Notes under the pieces: generated by a model | The model's database searches: none | The model's input: the letters and a program-made list of their open reading frames with translations, nothing else | What the model was told of the DNA's origin: nothing | Translations under genes and position numbers: made by a program | Shown here: positions 52,693 to 61,814 of the stretch, piece by piece | How positions within the stretch are numbered: the stretch's first letter is position 1 | How the letters are laid out: each line of letters opens with the position of its first letter | DNA from: JAAELZ01 sp965237485 | GTDB taxonomy: Bacteria; Pseudomonadota; Gammaproteobacteria; Arenicellales; Poriferihabitantaceae | Length of the DNA: 64,000 nucleotides | Direction: 5' to 3' | NCBI GenBank assembly: GCA_965237485.1 | Contig: CBDEFQ010000009.1 | Coordinates: forward strand, 1,116,001-1,180,000

Positions 52693-53342
52693 AGGGCCTG
52701 CGCGTTGTTATTACTGCGGGGCCCACTTGGGAAGCACTAGACCCAGTACGCGGAATTACCAATCGAAGTTCCGGTAAAATGGGCTATGCCATCGCGCAAG
52801 CGGCACTAGACTATGGTGCCGAAGTAGTATTGATTAGCGGGCCAGTCTGTATTGATCCGCCTGATAGCGCGCTACTTGTCGCGGTTGAATCAGCGCAACA
52901 AATGTATGATGCAGTGCACAAACAAATGATCGGTACGGATGTTTTTGTCAGTGTGGCAGCGGTAGCGGACTATCGTCCAGCTAAAACCCAATTTCAAAAA
53001 ATAAAGAAACAGGGTGAAAGGCTTAGCATTGAACTTATTAAAAACCCCGATATCGTGGCTAGTGTCGGTTTGCTAAAAAAGCATCGACCTTTCACCGTGG
53101 GTTTCGCAGCTGAAACCAAGAATATAAAGCAGTACGCGCACGAAAAACTTCGGGCAAAGGGTTTAGACTTAATCGCAGCCAATGATGTGAGTGATTCAGG
53201 TTTTGGGTTCGGAACCGACCAAAATCAACTTTGGCTGTTTTCAGATAAAGAGTGTATTGACTTAGGTAGCAAGAGTAAGTTGGAGTTAGCGCAGACGTTA
53301 TTAACAGAGATTAAAAACAGATTATCAAACAGTGAAAAATAG
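52686..53342 (+). CDS. coaB: Phosphopantothenate-cysteine ligase (CoaB part)
   Basis: 218 residues: VVITAGPTWEALDPVRGITN, RSSGKMGYAIA and the KIKK ... LIKNPDI region are typical of CoaB. It starts at ATG 52686 within the last codons of the decarboxylase gene, with poor ribosome-site context, and overlaps the dut start by 11 bp. Confidence 0.9.
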   Translation: MLKGLRVVITAGPTWEALDPVRGITNRSSGKMGYAIAQAALDYGAEVVLISGPVCIDPPDSALLVAVESAQQMYDAVHKQMIGTDVFVSVAAVADYRPAKTQFQKIKKQGERLSIELIKNPDIVASVGLLKKHRPFTVGFAAETKNIKQYAHEKLRAKGLDLIAANDVSDSGFGFGTDQNQLWLFSDKECIDLGSKSKLELAQTLLTEIKNRLSNSEK

Positions 53343-53790
53343 TATTGACGTTAAAATTCTCGATGAACGTATTAGAGGCGAGTTTGGCCTACCCCATTAC
53401 GCAACCGACGGCTCTGCTGGGTTAGATTTGCGCGCTTGCATCGACGATGCTATCGAGCTGGCGCCAGGAAAAACCCAGCTTATCCCTTCGGGCATTGCTA
53501 TTCACATTGCAGATAATTCACTAGCGGCAGTTATTTTGCCGCGCTCAGGTTTGGGGCACAAACACGGCATTGTGCTTGGCAATTTGGTTGGCTTGATCGA
53601 TTCAGATTATCAAGGTCAGGTGTTTATCTCTTGTTGGAATAGGGGCGCAACAAGCTTTCGAATCGAACCAGGAGAGCGTGTAGCACAATTGGTTTTTATT
53701 CCAGTCGTGCAGGCACTATTTAATGTTGTTGATAGTTTTGAAGAAACCAAACGCGCCGAAGGTGGGTTTGGTCACTCAGGCCGAAACTAG
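53332..53790 (+). CDS. dut: dUTP diphosphatase
   Basis: 152 residues, GTG start inside the coaB end. Trimeric dUTPase motifs: ATDGSAGLDLRA, PRSGLGHKHGIVLGN, GLIDSDYQG, ERVAQLVF and the C-terminal RAEGGFGHSGRN. It hydrolyses dUTP to dUMP. The coaBC-dut order is usual in gammaproteobacteria. Confidence 0.95.
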   Translation: MKNSIDVKILDERIRGEFGLPHYATDGSAGLDLRACIDDAIELAPGKTQLIPSGIAIHIADNSLAAVILPRSGLGHKHGIVLGNLVGLIDSDYQGQVFISCWNRGATSFRIEPGERVAQLVFIPVVQALFNVVDSFEETKRAEGGFGHSGRN

Positions 53791-53954
53791 ATTATCGCGG
53801 TAATGAGCATGTATTAGGGTTTGGGCTTCATCGCCTTAGCTGCTAAAATCGTTTATTCATACTTGGTTAATTGCTAACACTTAGTATGCAGCTCATAATT
53901 TGATGGTGCCCAATTATTTATTAGGGGTACGTATATTTTCAAGAGGAATTGTAA

Positions 53955-54269
53955 ATGAAAGCAGTAAAAGCATTATTTATCGCAGCTAGCCTTATAGCTG
54001 TTTCAACCAGCGCGCAGGCTGATGGCAAAGACGTATTCAATGGTGGCTGCGCAGCGTGCCACGCATCGGGTGTTGCTGGTGCTCCAAAAGTCGGCGATAA
54101 AGATGCTTGGGCAGCGCGTGTCACGCAAGATATTGAAGTCATTTACTCTAATGCGATTAATGGATTTCAAGGTGCTACCGGCGTAATGCCCCCCAAAGGC
54201 GGTTTTATGAACTTGACTGATGAAGAAATTAAAGCAGCAGTAGATTACATGGTAGGACAAAGTAAATAG
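53955..54269 (+). CDS. Periplasmic c-type cytochrome (cytochrome c5-like)
   Basis: 104 residues, signal peptide ending TSAQA, one haem site CAACH, and the distal methionine in TGVMPPKGGF. Good ribosome site AGAGGAA. A small electron carrier, monocistronic, followed by a terminator. Confidence 0.88.
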   Translation: MKAVKALFIAASLIAVSTSAQADGKDVFNGGCAACHASGVAGAPKVGDKDAWAARVTQDIEVIYSNAINGFQGATGVMPPKGGFMNLTDEEIKAAVDYMVGQSK

Positions 54270-54301
54270 TGCTGGCCTAAACCCGCTTAGATAAGTGATA
54301 G

Positions 54302-54328
54302 AAAACCCGGTTAAGACTGGGTTTTTTT
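54302..54328 (+). terminator. Terminator after the cytochrome gene
   Basis: AAACCCGGT-TAAG-ACTGGGTTT with one internal mismatch, followed by seven T. Confidence 0.8.
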
Positions 54329-54367
54329 GTCCAAAAATCGGCGGTGCTATTTAGATGAACGAATGCG

Positions 54368-54463
54368 CAACTTGACTATAGTAAGTAATTTCAACTTGAC
54401 TATAGTAAGTAATTTCAACTTGACTATAGTAAGTAATTTCAACTTGACTATAGTAAGTAATTT
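54368..54463 (+). repeat. Four tandem 24-bp repeats upstream of the porin gene
   Basis: Exact copies start at 54368, 54392, 54416 and 54440; each contains CAACTTGACTATAGTAAGTA. In the last copy TTGACT (54444) stands 17 nt before TACAAA (54467), a possible promoter, so changes in repeat number could alter expression. Confidence 0.9.
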
Positions 54464-54472
54464 GATTACAAA
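54444..54472 (+). promoter_or_regulatory. Possible promoter formed by the last repeat
   Basis: TTGACT, 17 nt, TACAAA (4 of 6 in the -10 box), about 80 bp before the porin start codon. Weak evidence by inspection. Confidence 0.35.
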
Positions 54473-54553
54473 GGGTACATATGGATTAGACTATCGATTG
54501 AAAGCTACAAATATTTTAGGGTGAACCCACAATAACCGAGAGAGAGATAAAAA

Positions 54554-55696
54554 ATGACTTACAAATTGAATAAATTAAGTGCTGCACTTCTAGGCGTCAG
54601 CGCACTGATTACCGCTACAAGTGCTTCTGCAAGTAACGGTATTATGGCCTATGGTAACGGTATGGTTGCACACGGTGTAGGTGGTGCTGGAGTAGCCAAT
54701 GCCTCAGAGGTAATGTCGGCAACGGATAATCCAGCCTTGCTTGCAAGAGTTGGAGGCGGTTGGGCGGTAGGCACCAGTTTATTTAATCCTAATGCCGCGG
54801 CAAATGTTGGGACAGGCTATGTAGAAAGTGAAGCCGATTTTTTTGTTGTTCCACAAGCAGGTTGGTACAAAGCAATAAATGACAACATGGTTGCTGGAAT
54901 TTCTATCTCGGCACTGGGTGGCATTGCGACTGATTATCCAGCGAAGCTATTAGGCGCGGCAGTGGACGTTGAGCTAGCGGGCATTATTGTTGCACCCGCC
55001 ATTTCAATGCAAGTGAATGATGCTGTAAGTGTGGGTGCCGCTATTAATTTTGGTTTTACTACTTTCGATACAAAAGGACCTGGAGTCGGTGGCCTTCCGC
55101 GTAATGAAGAAGACAGTGCAAGCGGGATTGGCTTTGAAATTGGTGCTGCGTTCGATGTGGGGCCTAATACGACCATCGGTATTGATTACCAATCAGAAAT
55201 TGATTTTGATGAATTTGATAATCATGCAACCTATTTATTAGCCGCTGCATCAGATGCACAACTGACACTCCCAGCACTGACTACCATTGGCATTGTGCAT
55301 CAATTTAATGATCAGTGGAAAGTAATAGCAGATGTCACTGACGCTCCATGGAGCTCAATCGAAGTGATAGACCAAGTTTTTCATTGGAACGATCAAACCA
55401 TCTACAAGATCGGTTTTGAGAAGCAGGTGTCAGATGACTTGGCCATTCGTTTTGGTTATAACCATGGCGATTCACCCGTTGACGATGCCCATGTGAGTTC
55501 AAATATACTGGCGCCAGCAATTAGCGAAGACCACTATACCATCGGTTTTACCAAACAATTAGCCAATGGATCGTTGTCAGGTTATTACGCCAACGTGCCT
55601 AGCAACGAGCAATCTCAATTAGGAGGTCCAGGCGGCTTTCCAATGATTAAGATGGACCAACACGCATTGGGTTTAGCCTATACCGTTCAATTCTAA
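54554..55696 (+). CDS. OmpP1/FadL-family outer-membrane transporter
   Basis: 380 residues. Signal peptide ending SASAS, then the N-terminal hatch sequence (GMVAHGVGGAGVANASEV, ATDNPALLA) typical of FadL/TodX, and a beta-barrel ending in an aromatic residue (LAYTVQF). Likely takes up hydrophobic compounds. Ribosome site GAGAGAG. Preceded by the 24-bp repeats. Confidence 0.87.
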   Translation: MTYKLNKLSAALLGVSALITATSASASNGIMAYGNGMVAHGVGGAGVANASEVMSATDNPALLARVGGGWAVGTSLFNPNAAANVGTGYVESEADFFVVPQAGWYKAINDNMVAGISISALGGIATDYPAKLLGAAVDVELAGIIVAPAISMQVNDAVSVGAAINFGFTTFDTKGPGVGGLPRNEEDSASGIGFEIGAAFDVGPNTTIGIDYQSEIDFDEFDNHATYLLAAASDAQLTLPALTTIGIVHQFNDQWKVIADVTDAPWSSIEVIDQVFHWNDQTIYKIGFEKQVSDDLAIRFGYNHGDSPVDDAHVSSNILAPAISEDHYTIGFTKQLANGSLSGYYANVPSNEQSQLGGPGGFPMIKMDQHALGLAYTVQF

Positions 55697-55718
55697 AACC
55701 GACAAGATAGGGCTATCA

Positions 55719-55746
55719 AAGGCGGGGCTTGCCCCGCCTTTTTTGG
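55719..55746 (+). terminator. Strong terminator after the porin gene
   Basis: AAGGCGGGGC-TT-GCCCCGCCTT followed by T-rich sequence. Confidence 0.85.
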
Positions 55747-55832
55747 CTTGGCACCAGCGCTTATGACAATGAAAATACGTATTGTATTAACAATTTTTAT
55801 ATAATCGGCGCAAAGTACAATTAAGTGAACTA

Positions 55833-57080
55833 GTGAAGCTAGCCGCCCTAGGGCTAAACCACACCACCGCTCCCATAGCCGTGCGCGAACGCGCGGTGAT
55901 AAGTGAGGATCGTATGGTGGAGGCGGTTCAGGATCTAACCCAGCACACCGATATTTCAGAGGCCACAATATTATCGACCTGTAATCGTACGGAAATTTAT
56001 TGTGGTCACAACTTGGCAGACGCGGGAGAGCTGATTCAGTGGCTAGGTGACTTTCAGAAGTTACCTACAGATGAGTTAAAGCCATTTACCTATTCACATA
56101 TTAATAAGGACGCAGTCAATCACACTTTTCGAGTGGCCTCAGGGTTGGACTCAATGGTGTTGGGTGAGCCGCAGATATTGGGTCAGATGAAGCAGGCTTT
56201 TAGTCGTGCCAACGACGCGGGAACCACCGGCAAAATACTTAATCGATTATTTCAGCATACTTTCTCAGTGGCAAAACAGGTGCGTACTGATACTGCGGTA
56301 GGCGCCACGGCAGTGTCTGTGGCCTATGCGGCGGTTAGTTTAGCCAAGCGAATTTTTACCGATTTAAATGACCAAACAGTGCTGCTGATAGGAGCTGGTG
56401 AAACCATTGAGTTGGTGGCGAGACATCTAAAACAAAATGGTGCTAAGCACCTAATCGTGGCCAACCGCTCTATTCAACGCGCGCAAAATTTGGCTGATGA
56501 GGTGTGTAGTGAGGCGATTACCTTATCGCAAATTCCAGATCGTTTATCGCAAGCGGATATTGTGGTTTCATCGACAGCCAGCACCTTACCCATTCTAGGC
56601 AAAGGTGCGGTAGAACGCGCTTTAAAACAACGCCGTCACCGCCCTATTTTTATGGTTGACCTGGCAGTCCCTAGGGACATCGAACCAGAGGTAGCGCAGT
56701 TATCTGATGTTTATCTATATACGGTGGATGATCTGCAATTGGTGGTAGATGAAAATATCGGTACGCGTCAGGCGGCTGCCCAAGACGCTGAAAAAATTAT
56801 TGACCTGCAAGTCGTACGCTTTATGCGCTGGTTGCGCTCTTTAGAATCTGTCCCTACGATAAAGGATTTGCGTGAGTTGACAAGTGACCTACAGCAAATA
56901 GAGCTTGAAAAGGCCTATAAGCGGCTATCTGCCGGGGATGACCCCAAGGAAGTGCTGGAACAATTCGCACATGGTTTGACTAATAAATACTTACATGAAC
57001 CCAGCCAGAAATTGCGCATGGCTGAAATGGAAGGCAACTCTTCTTTAGTACTTGCTGCAAAAAAGCTTTTCGGGCTTTAG
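55833..57080 (+). CDS. hemA: Glutamyl-tRNA reductase
   Basis: 415 residues, GTG start. GLNHTTAPIAVRERAV at the N-terminus, catalytic cysteine in LSTCNRTEIY, DSMVLGEPQILGQ and the NADPH site VLLIGAGETIELVARHL. It makes glutamate-1-semialdehyde for tetrapyrrole synthesis. Heads the usual hemA-prfA-prmC cluster. Confidence 0.96.
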   Translation: MKLAALGLNHTTAPIAVRERAVISEDRMVEAVQDLTQHTDISEATILSTCNRTEIYCGHNLADAGELIQWLGDFQKLPTDELKPFTYSHINKDAVNHTFRVASGLDSMVLGEPQILGQMKQAFSRANDAGTTGKILNRLFQHTFSVAKQVRTDTAVGATAVSVAYAAVSLAKRIFTDLNDQTVLLIGAGETIELVARHLKQNGAKHLIVANRSIQRAQNLADEVCSEAITLSQIPDRLSQADIVVSSTASTLPILGKGAVERALKQRRHRPIFMVDLAVPRDIEPEVAQLSDVYLYTVDDLQLVVDENIGTRQAAAQDAEKIIDLQVVRFMRWLRSLESVPTIKDLRELTSDLQQIELEKAYKRLSAGDDPKEVLEQFAHGLTNKYLHEPSQKLRMAEMEGNSSLVLAAKKLFGL

Positions 57081-57157
57081 CAAAATTCCTATCATATCAA
57101 GCCGTCTCCAAAAGGAGTGCGGACTCAAATCGCCATGATGCAACACACATAGAAATT

Positions 57158-58243
57158 ATGAACCCCAGCCTAGTAGACAAACTCGAGCAGCTAAAAGACC
57201 GTTATGAGGAAATTTTGGTCTTGCTGTCTGATCAAGCCACCATTGCAGACCAAAATTCTTTTCGAAAATTATCGATAGAACTTTCTGACATCGAGCCAGT
57301 TATTGAAAGCTTTAATCAATATAGTGAGGTTGAATTAGAGTTAGAGGAAACGCGCAATATGTCAAAAGATGAGGATGCGGATATTCGCGAAATGGCTGAA
57401 GAGGAATTATCCGATTTAGAGCAGCAGTACCATGAACTTGAGGAAAAAATCCGCATATTGCTGATTCCTAAAGACCCTAACGATAACAAAAATGTGTTCC
57501 TTGAAATTCGTGCGGGCACTGGCGGCGATGAGGCCGCACTATTCTCTGGCGACTTACTTAGGATGTACAGTTATTATGCCGAAGCGCAGAAGTGGAAATT
57601 GGAGATCATGTCAAGAAGTGAAGGTGAGCACGGCGGTTATAAAGAAGTGATTGCAAAAATAGATGGCATAGGGGTGTTTTCAAAGTTGAAATTTGAATCT
57701 GGCGCACACCGCGTTCAACGCGTGCCTGAAACAGAGTCGCAGGGCCGTATTCATACCTCGGCGTGTACAGTTGCCATTATGCCCGAAGCCGACGAAGTGG
57801 ATGAAATTGATATCAACCCTGCCGATTTGCGTATTGATACCTTTCGTGCTTCTGGTTCTGGTGGTCAGCACGTAAATAAGACAGATTCGGCTATACGGAT
57901 TACACACCTGCCTTCGGGTGTAGTGGTGGAATGCCAAGACGACCGCTCTCAGCATAAAAACAGAGCGCGTGCGATGTCGGTATTGCAATCTAGATTGTTG
58001 GACGCTGAAATACAAAAGCAACAAAGCGAAGAAGCACAAACGCGCAAATCACTGGTGGGTACAGGTGACAGGTCTGATCGGATACGCACTTACAATTTTC
58101 CGCAAGGGCGTGTCACGGATCACAGGATTAACTTAACTTTATATAAATTGGACGAAATCATTAACGGTTCATTAGAACACGTGATAGAACCTTTGGTGGC
58201 GGAGTATCAAGCCGATAAATTGGCAAGCTTAGCGCAACAGTAA
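57158..58243 (+). CDS. prfA: Peptide chain release factor 1
   Basis: 361 residues. The GGQ loop is in RASGSGGQHVNKTDSAIR and the stop-codon-reading region includes GAHRVQRVPETESQGRIHTS. Terminates translation at UAA/UAG. Full length; 77 bp after hemA. Confidence 0.97.
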   Translation: MNPSLVDKLEQLKDRYEEILVLLSDQATIADQNSFRKLSIELSDIEPVIESFNQYSEVELELEETRNMSKDEDADIREMAEEELSDLEQQYHELEEKIRILLIPKDPNDNKNVFLEIRAGTGGDEAALFSGDLLRMYSYYAEAQKWKLEIMSRSEGEHGGYKEVIAKIDGIGVFSKLKFESGAHRVQRVPETESQGRIHTSACTVAIMPEADEVDEIDINPADLRIDTFRASGSGGQHVNKTDSAIRITHLPSGVVVECQDDRSQHKNRARAMSVLQSRLLDAEIQKQQSEEAQTRKSLVGTGDRSDRIRTYNFPQGRVTDHRINLTLYKLDEIINGSLEHVIEPLVAEYQADKLASLAQQ

Positions 58244-58272
58244 TAGTTGTTTATGAGATTAGGGGTAAGGCG

Positions 58273-59130
58273 ATGACCACGGTTGGTGAGGTGCTAAAAG
58301 ACGCTATCACAAAATTGAGTAGCGTTAGCGATGAGCCACGAACCGAAGCGGAATATTTGTTGGAGAGTGCCACCGGCTTAAGCTTTACACAATTAGTGCT
58401 GCAGTCCGAAGAAACGCTTGATCAGCAAACGGTTGCTACCTTTAATGCTGAAGTGAGTCGGCGCCTTAACGGAGAGCCAATTGCGTATATCCTGGGCAGA
58501 AAGGATTTTCACGAGATCAGCTTAAAAGTTAACTCGTCAGTGTTAATTCCGCGGTCGGATACCGAGCAATTGGTAGAACAGGCTTTGATGCGCATACTTA
58601 TCGATCAACCAAATAAAATACTTGATCTCGGAACTGGGAGCGGAGCAATAGCACTTAGCATCGCTAAACAGCGGCCATTATGTAAAGTCACGGCGGTTGA
58701 TGTTTGCAGTGATGCTTGCGCGATGGCGAGAGACAATGCCAAAGAATTAATGTTAGAAAATGTGCACATTCTTTGCGGCTCATGGTTTTCGTTACTACAA
58801 GGCCAGCACTTTAACATCATCGTATCAAATTCGCCCTATATTGAGGCTGGTGACCCGCATTTATCGAGAGGAGACTTACGCTTTGAGCCACATTCCGCCT
58901 TGCTTGCGGACGATAAGGGCTTGGCGTGTTTTAAAGAAATTGCTGGCTCTGCGGCAGATCATTTGTTGCCTGATGGCAGCTTATTATTTGAACACGGACT
59001 TGATCAGTCACCTTGCGTGCAGCAGATTTTATCGGATAACAATTTCTCACAAATCTGCACTTATCGAGATTTATCAAATCACCCGCGTGTGACAGCAGGG
59101 GTTTTAATTAATCCTAGTGTAGTGTATTAA
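58273..59130 (+). CDS. prmC: Release factor glutamine methyltransferase
   Basis: 285 residues. AdoMet motif ILDLGTGSGAIALSIA, N-terminal helical bundle, and IPRSDTEQLVEQA. The enzyme methylates the GGQ glutamine of release factors. Oddity: the catalytic NPPY motif reads NSPY (residues 186-189), a single CCG to TCG change. Confidence 0.92.
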   Translation: MTTVGEVLKDAITKLSSVSDEPRTEAEYLLESATGLSFTQLVLQSEETLDQQTVATFNAEVSRRLNGEPIAYILGRKDFHEISLKVNSSVLIPRSDTEQLVEQALMRILIDQPNKILDLGTGSGAIALSIAKQRPLCKVTAVDVCSDACAMARDNAKELMLENVHILCGSWFSLLQGQHFNIIVSNSPYIEAGDPHLSRGDLRFEPHSALLADDKGLACFKEIAGSAADHLLPDGSLLFEHGLDQSPCVQQILSDNNFSQICTYRDLSNHPRVTAGVLINPSVVY

Positions 59131-59301
59131 ATAGATCGTATGTATCAGCGAGACAAGAAACGGCCAGATACTATGCGCGTTTCGCAGTGAATGGCCCGTC
59201 CTTTGCAAGAATACACTAGCATCACGTGACAATTTGTCATTCAGACAGGCGACGCGTTTCTTGCTATCATCCTAGATAAATCAGTTAAAATACGAAAGTC
59301 C

Positions 59302-59457
59302 ATGCAAGCTCTTGATGCACCTAGCAAAATCAAAAAAAACCTTATCACCAATAAGGTGACCGCGACTTTTTTGATTTCACTATGCACTTCAATTGCTTAC
59401 ATGTCTTTTCCGCGTTTAACTGATTTATCTAGGATCATAATTGCGTTTAGCATTTAG
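59302..59457 (+). CDS. Possible 51-residue membrane peptide
   Basis: Starts MQALDAPSKIKKNLITNK, then one membrane helix (ATFLISLCTSIAYMSF). It ends 9 bp before the glutamate-synthase-like gene. No clear ribosome site and no family. The rest of 59131-59466 shows no gene. Confidence 0.35.
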   Translation: MQALDAPSKIKKNLITNKVTATFLISLCTSIAYMSFPRLTDLSRIIIAFSI

Positions 59458-59466
59458 GTTTTAAAC

Positions 59467-61011
59467 ATGTCATTACTCGGTTCGTTCGTCGTATCAACGA
59501 TGCAATTTTTAGCGTTGTTACTCATATTCCTAATCGGGGTAGGGTTGCTAGTGATTGCAGTTTTATATTACAAAGACGTTAATCAATCCAAGAATACTAT
59601 ACGGCGCAACTATCCAGTTGTAGGCAGGTTTAGAGCTTTTTTTGAACACCTTGGTGAATTTTTTCGCCAATACTTTTTTGCGATGGACCGTGAAGAAATG
59701 CCTTTCAATCGTGCAGAGCGCTCATGGGTGTATCGTGCAGCCAAAGGTGCGGATAACACGGTAGCATTTGGCTCTACGCGTAATATATTTTCCACGGGTA
59801 CGATCTTGTTTGAGAACACCCCATTTCCTACTTTGGATGAAGACGCGGTAGAACCTGGGACGGTAGTCATCGGAGAAGGCTATTGCGAAAATCCGTATGC
59901 TACAAAGTCATTGTTTAATATTTCTGCAATGAGCTACGGCGCTATCTCCAAGCCCGCCGTACAAGCTTTATCGAAAGGCGCTAAGAAAGCCGGAGCATGG
60001 TTGAACACAGGTGAAGGTGGTTTGGCACCTTATCATCTCGAGGGTGGTTGCGACGTGGTTTTTCAGTTTGGCACAGCAAAATATGGCGCACGCGATGATC
60101 AGGGTAATTTCAGCGAAGAAAAACTAAAAGAATTAGCCGCTCATCAAGAAGTGAAAATGATTGAACTTAAGATTAGCCAAGGTGCAAAGCCTGGCAAGGG
60201 CGGCATTTTACCTGGGGTAAAAGTAACTAAGGAAATTGCCCAAATTCGTGGCATACCAGCGGGCCAGGACTCAATAAGCCCTAATAGGCATGTAGAAATT
60301 GAAAACAATGAAGACCTATTAGAGTTTATTGCGCAAGCACGAAAAATTACCGGTAAGCCAGTGGGTGTAAAGGCCGTTCTCGGTGGTAATCTTTGGATAA
60401 CGCGATTATGTGAAGCCATTAAAGACAAGGGACTAGAGTATGCCCCAGATTTTTTCACGGTTGATGGCGGGGACGGCGGAACGGGCGCTGCACCAATGTC
60501 GTTGATGGATACGGTAGGTTTACCCCTCAAAGAAAGTCTACCATTTTTAGTGAATGAGCTAATCCGCTATGGCTTACGCGATAGAATTAAAGTCATTGCC
60601 AGCGGCAAGCTAATCAACCCTTCTGAGGTAGCTTGGGCACTGTGCACAGGTGCAGATTTTGTTACTTCTGCACGTGGCCCAATGCTGGCGCTAGGGTGTA
60701 TTCAAGCGATGCAGTGCAATAAGAATACTTGCCCAACCGGAATAACCACGCATGACAAAAAATTACAGCGCGGCCTTGATGTCACTGAAAAGTCAGAGCG
60801 GGTGGCGAAATACATCAAACAAATGGTCTATGAGATTGGTACTATTTCTCATTCGGTAGGTTTAAAAGAACCGCGCGAGCTGGATACGCGGCATGCGAGA
60901 ATGATGGGAAATGACGGTGTTACCGTTGAGCTAACTTCCCTATACCCTTACCCCAATTACCATTTGAATCGCGAAACCATGAAACAAAGAATGCTTGAGA
61001 CCAAAGGTTAG
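59467..61011 (+). CDS. FMN-binding glutamate synthase-like protein, membrane-anchored
   Basis: 514 residues. One N-terminal membrane helix (FLALLLIFLIGVGLLVIAVL), then the FMN/alpha-barrel domain of glutamate synthase (NISAMSYGAISKPAVQALSK, GEGGLAPYHLEGG, TVDGGDGGTGAAP) and a cysteine cluster (CIQAMQCNKNTCPTG) as in the 3Fe-4S site. No glutaminase or NADPH-binding domain, so the physiological reaction is uncertain. Confidence 0.87.
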   Translation: MSLLGSFVVSTMQFLALLLIFLIGVGLLVIAVLYYKDVNQSKNTIRRNYPVVGRFRAFFEHLGEFFRQYFFAMDREEMPFNRAERSWVYRAAKGADNTVAFGSTRNIFSTGTILFENTPFPTLDEDAVEPGTVVIGEGYCENPYATKSLFNISAMSYGAISKPAVQALSKGAKKAGAWLNTGEGGLAPYHLEGGCDVVFQFGTAKYGARDDQGNFSEEKLKELAAHQEVKMIELKISQGAKPGKGGILPGVKVTKEIAQIRGIPAGQDSISPNRHVEIENNEDLLEFIAQARKITGKPVGVKAVLGGNLWITRLCEAIKDKGLEYAPDFFTVDGGDGGTGAAPMSLMDTVGLPLKESLPFLVNELIRYGLRDRIKVIASGKLINPSEVAWALCTGADFVTSARGPMLALGCIQAMQCNKNTCPTGITTHDKKLQRGLDVTEKSERVAKYIKQMVYEIGTISHSVGLKEPRELDTRHARMMGNDGVTVELTSLYPYPNYHLNRETMKQRMLETKG

Positions 61012-61012
61012 C

Positions 61013-61282
61013 GGGCGTTCTCAATTAGATACATTGGCTCTGTTCAAGCTGAAAAGCGGCATACAAGGCGTGCGGAGTGGAGTTTGGCAATTATATCCAA
61101 TGGCAAAATGAGCGACACACACGTAGTATGGCGCTTTTCAGCTTGAACCCGTAGGGTCGGCCCTGTTTTTCGCCCAGTTGCGTTATAATTCACTTAATAT
61201 GGGATAACCATAGTACGCTCATTATGCCTTGCTGGGTCAAAAACAGCTGCGGCAGAGCCAATGTATCTAATCGAGAACGCCC
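61013..61282. mobile_element. MITE-like element, 270 bp, with nested inverted repeats
   Basis: Terminal 30-bp inverted repeats (61013-61042 and 61253-61282) differ at one position and begin GGGCGTTCTC. Inside, TTCAAGCTGAAAAGCG (61043) pairs with 61132-61147 and extends further with one mismatch, and CTGTTTTTCGCCCAG (61163) pairs with 61232-61246. Two cruciforms thus lie inside one long stem. No coding capacity; no target duplication recognised. Confidence 0.75.
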
Positions 61283-61291
61283 CCAGATATT

Positions 61292-61762
61292 ATGTATGCA
61301 GTAGCGCTAATCATTATCGTATTGTGTTTATTGATCATCACCTATAAAAACCCGCGTATAGGTTATATAGCTCTGGCGATTTTGCTCGCTGCAGCCATAT
61401 TGTTTTATTGGCTTACCCCTACCGATTCGACCCAAAAAAGAGCCGGACCTTTAACCGACTACGCCAATCTAAGCAATGCACAAGTGAAAGTAGGCTATGC
61501 CGATAGCTTTGAGTTAACCGCGCGAGTTACTAACGGCCATCAAACCAAGCCGTTAGAGGGAATCTTTATTCAGTCGGTAATGAGCCTATGCAAATCAGAA
61601 GCGAAGGAAAGCTGTGTAGTGCTGGGTGATGAAACCAATTTGCTTAAGCAGTATGTGCCTGCTAGGCAGGCTATAGATTTTTCGATTAATTTACGCAGTA
61701 AATTGTCGTCGGAGGAAGAGGGGGTGCTAATGTGGGAGCATGTTGTTGTTGGGGCGCAGTAG
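61292..61762 (+). CDS. Membrane protein of unknown function
   Basis: 156 residues: two N-terminal membrane helices (about 2-17 and 22-42) and a periplasmic beta-rich domain (KVGYADSFELTARVTNGHQ ... GVLMWEHVVVG) that may be an immunoglobulin-like fold. No family is named with confidence. It starts 9 bp after the MITE-like element, so its own promoter may lie inside that element. Confidence 0.6.
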   Translation: MYAVALIIIVLCLLIITYKNPRIGYIALAILLAAAILFYWLTPTDSTQKRAGPLTDYANLSNAQVKVGYADSFELTARVTNGHQTKPLEGIFIQSVMSLCKSEAKESCVVLGDETNLLKQYVPARQAIDFSINLRSKLSSEEEGVLMWEHVVVGAQ

Positions 61763-61814
61763 ATTAGAAACACGAAGCTTAAACTGACTTGAAAGTAGGC
61801 TTTTAGGCTGACAA

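Noticed and set aside
54368..54463. Possible CRISPR array
   Set aside because: The 24-bp units abut with no spacers and no cas genes are present; a plain tandem repeat.
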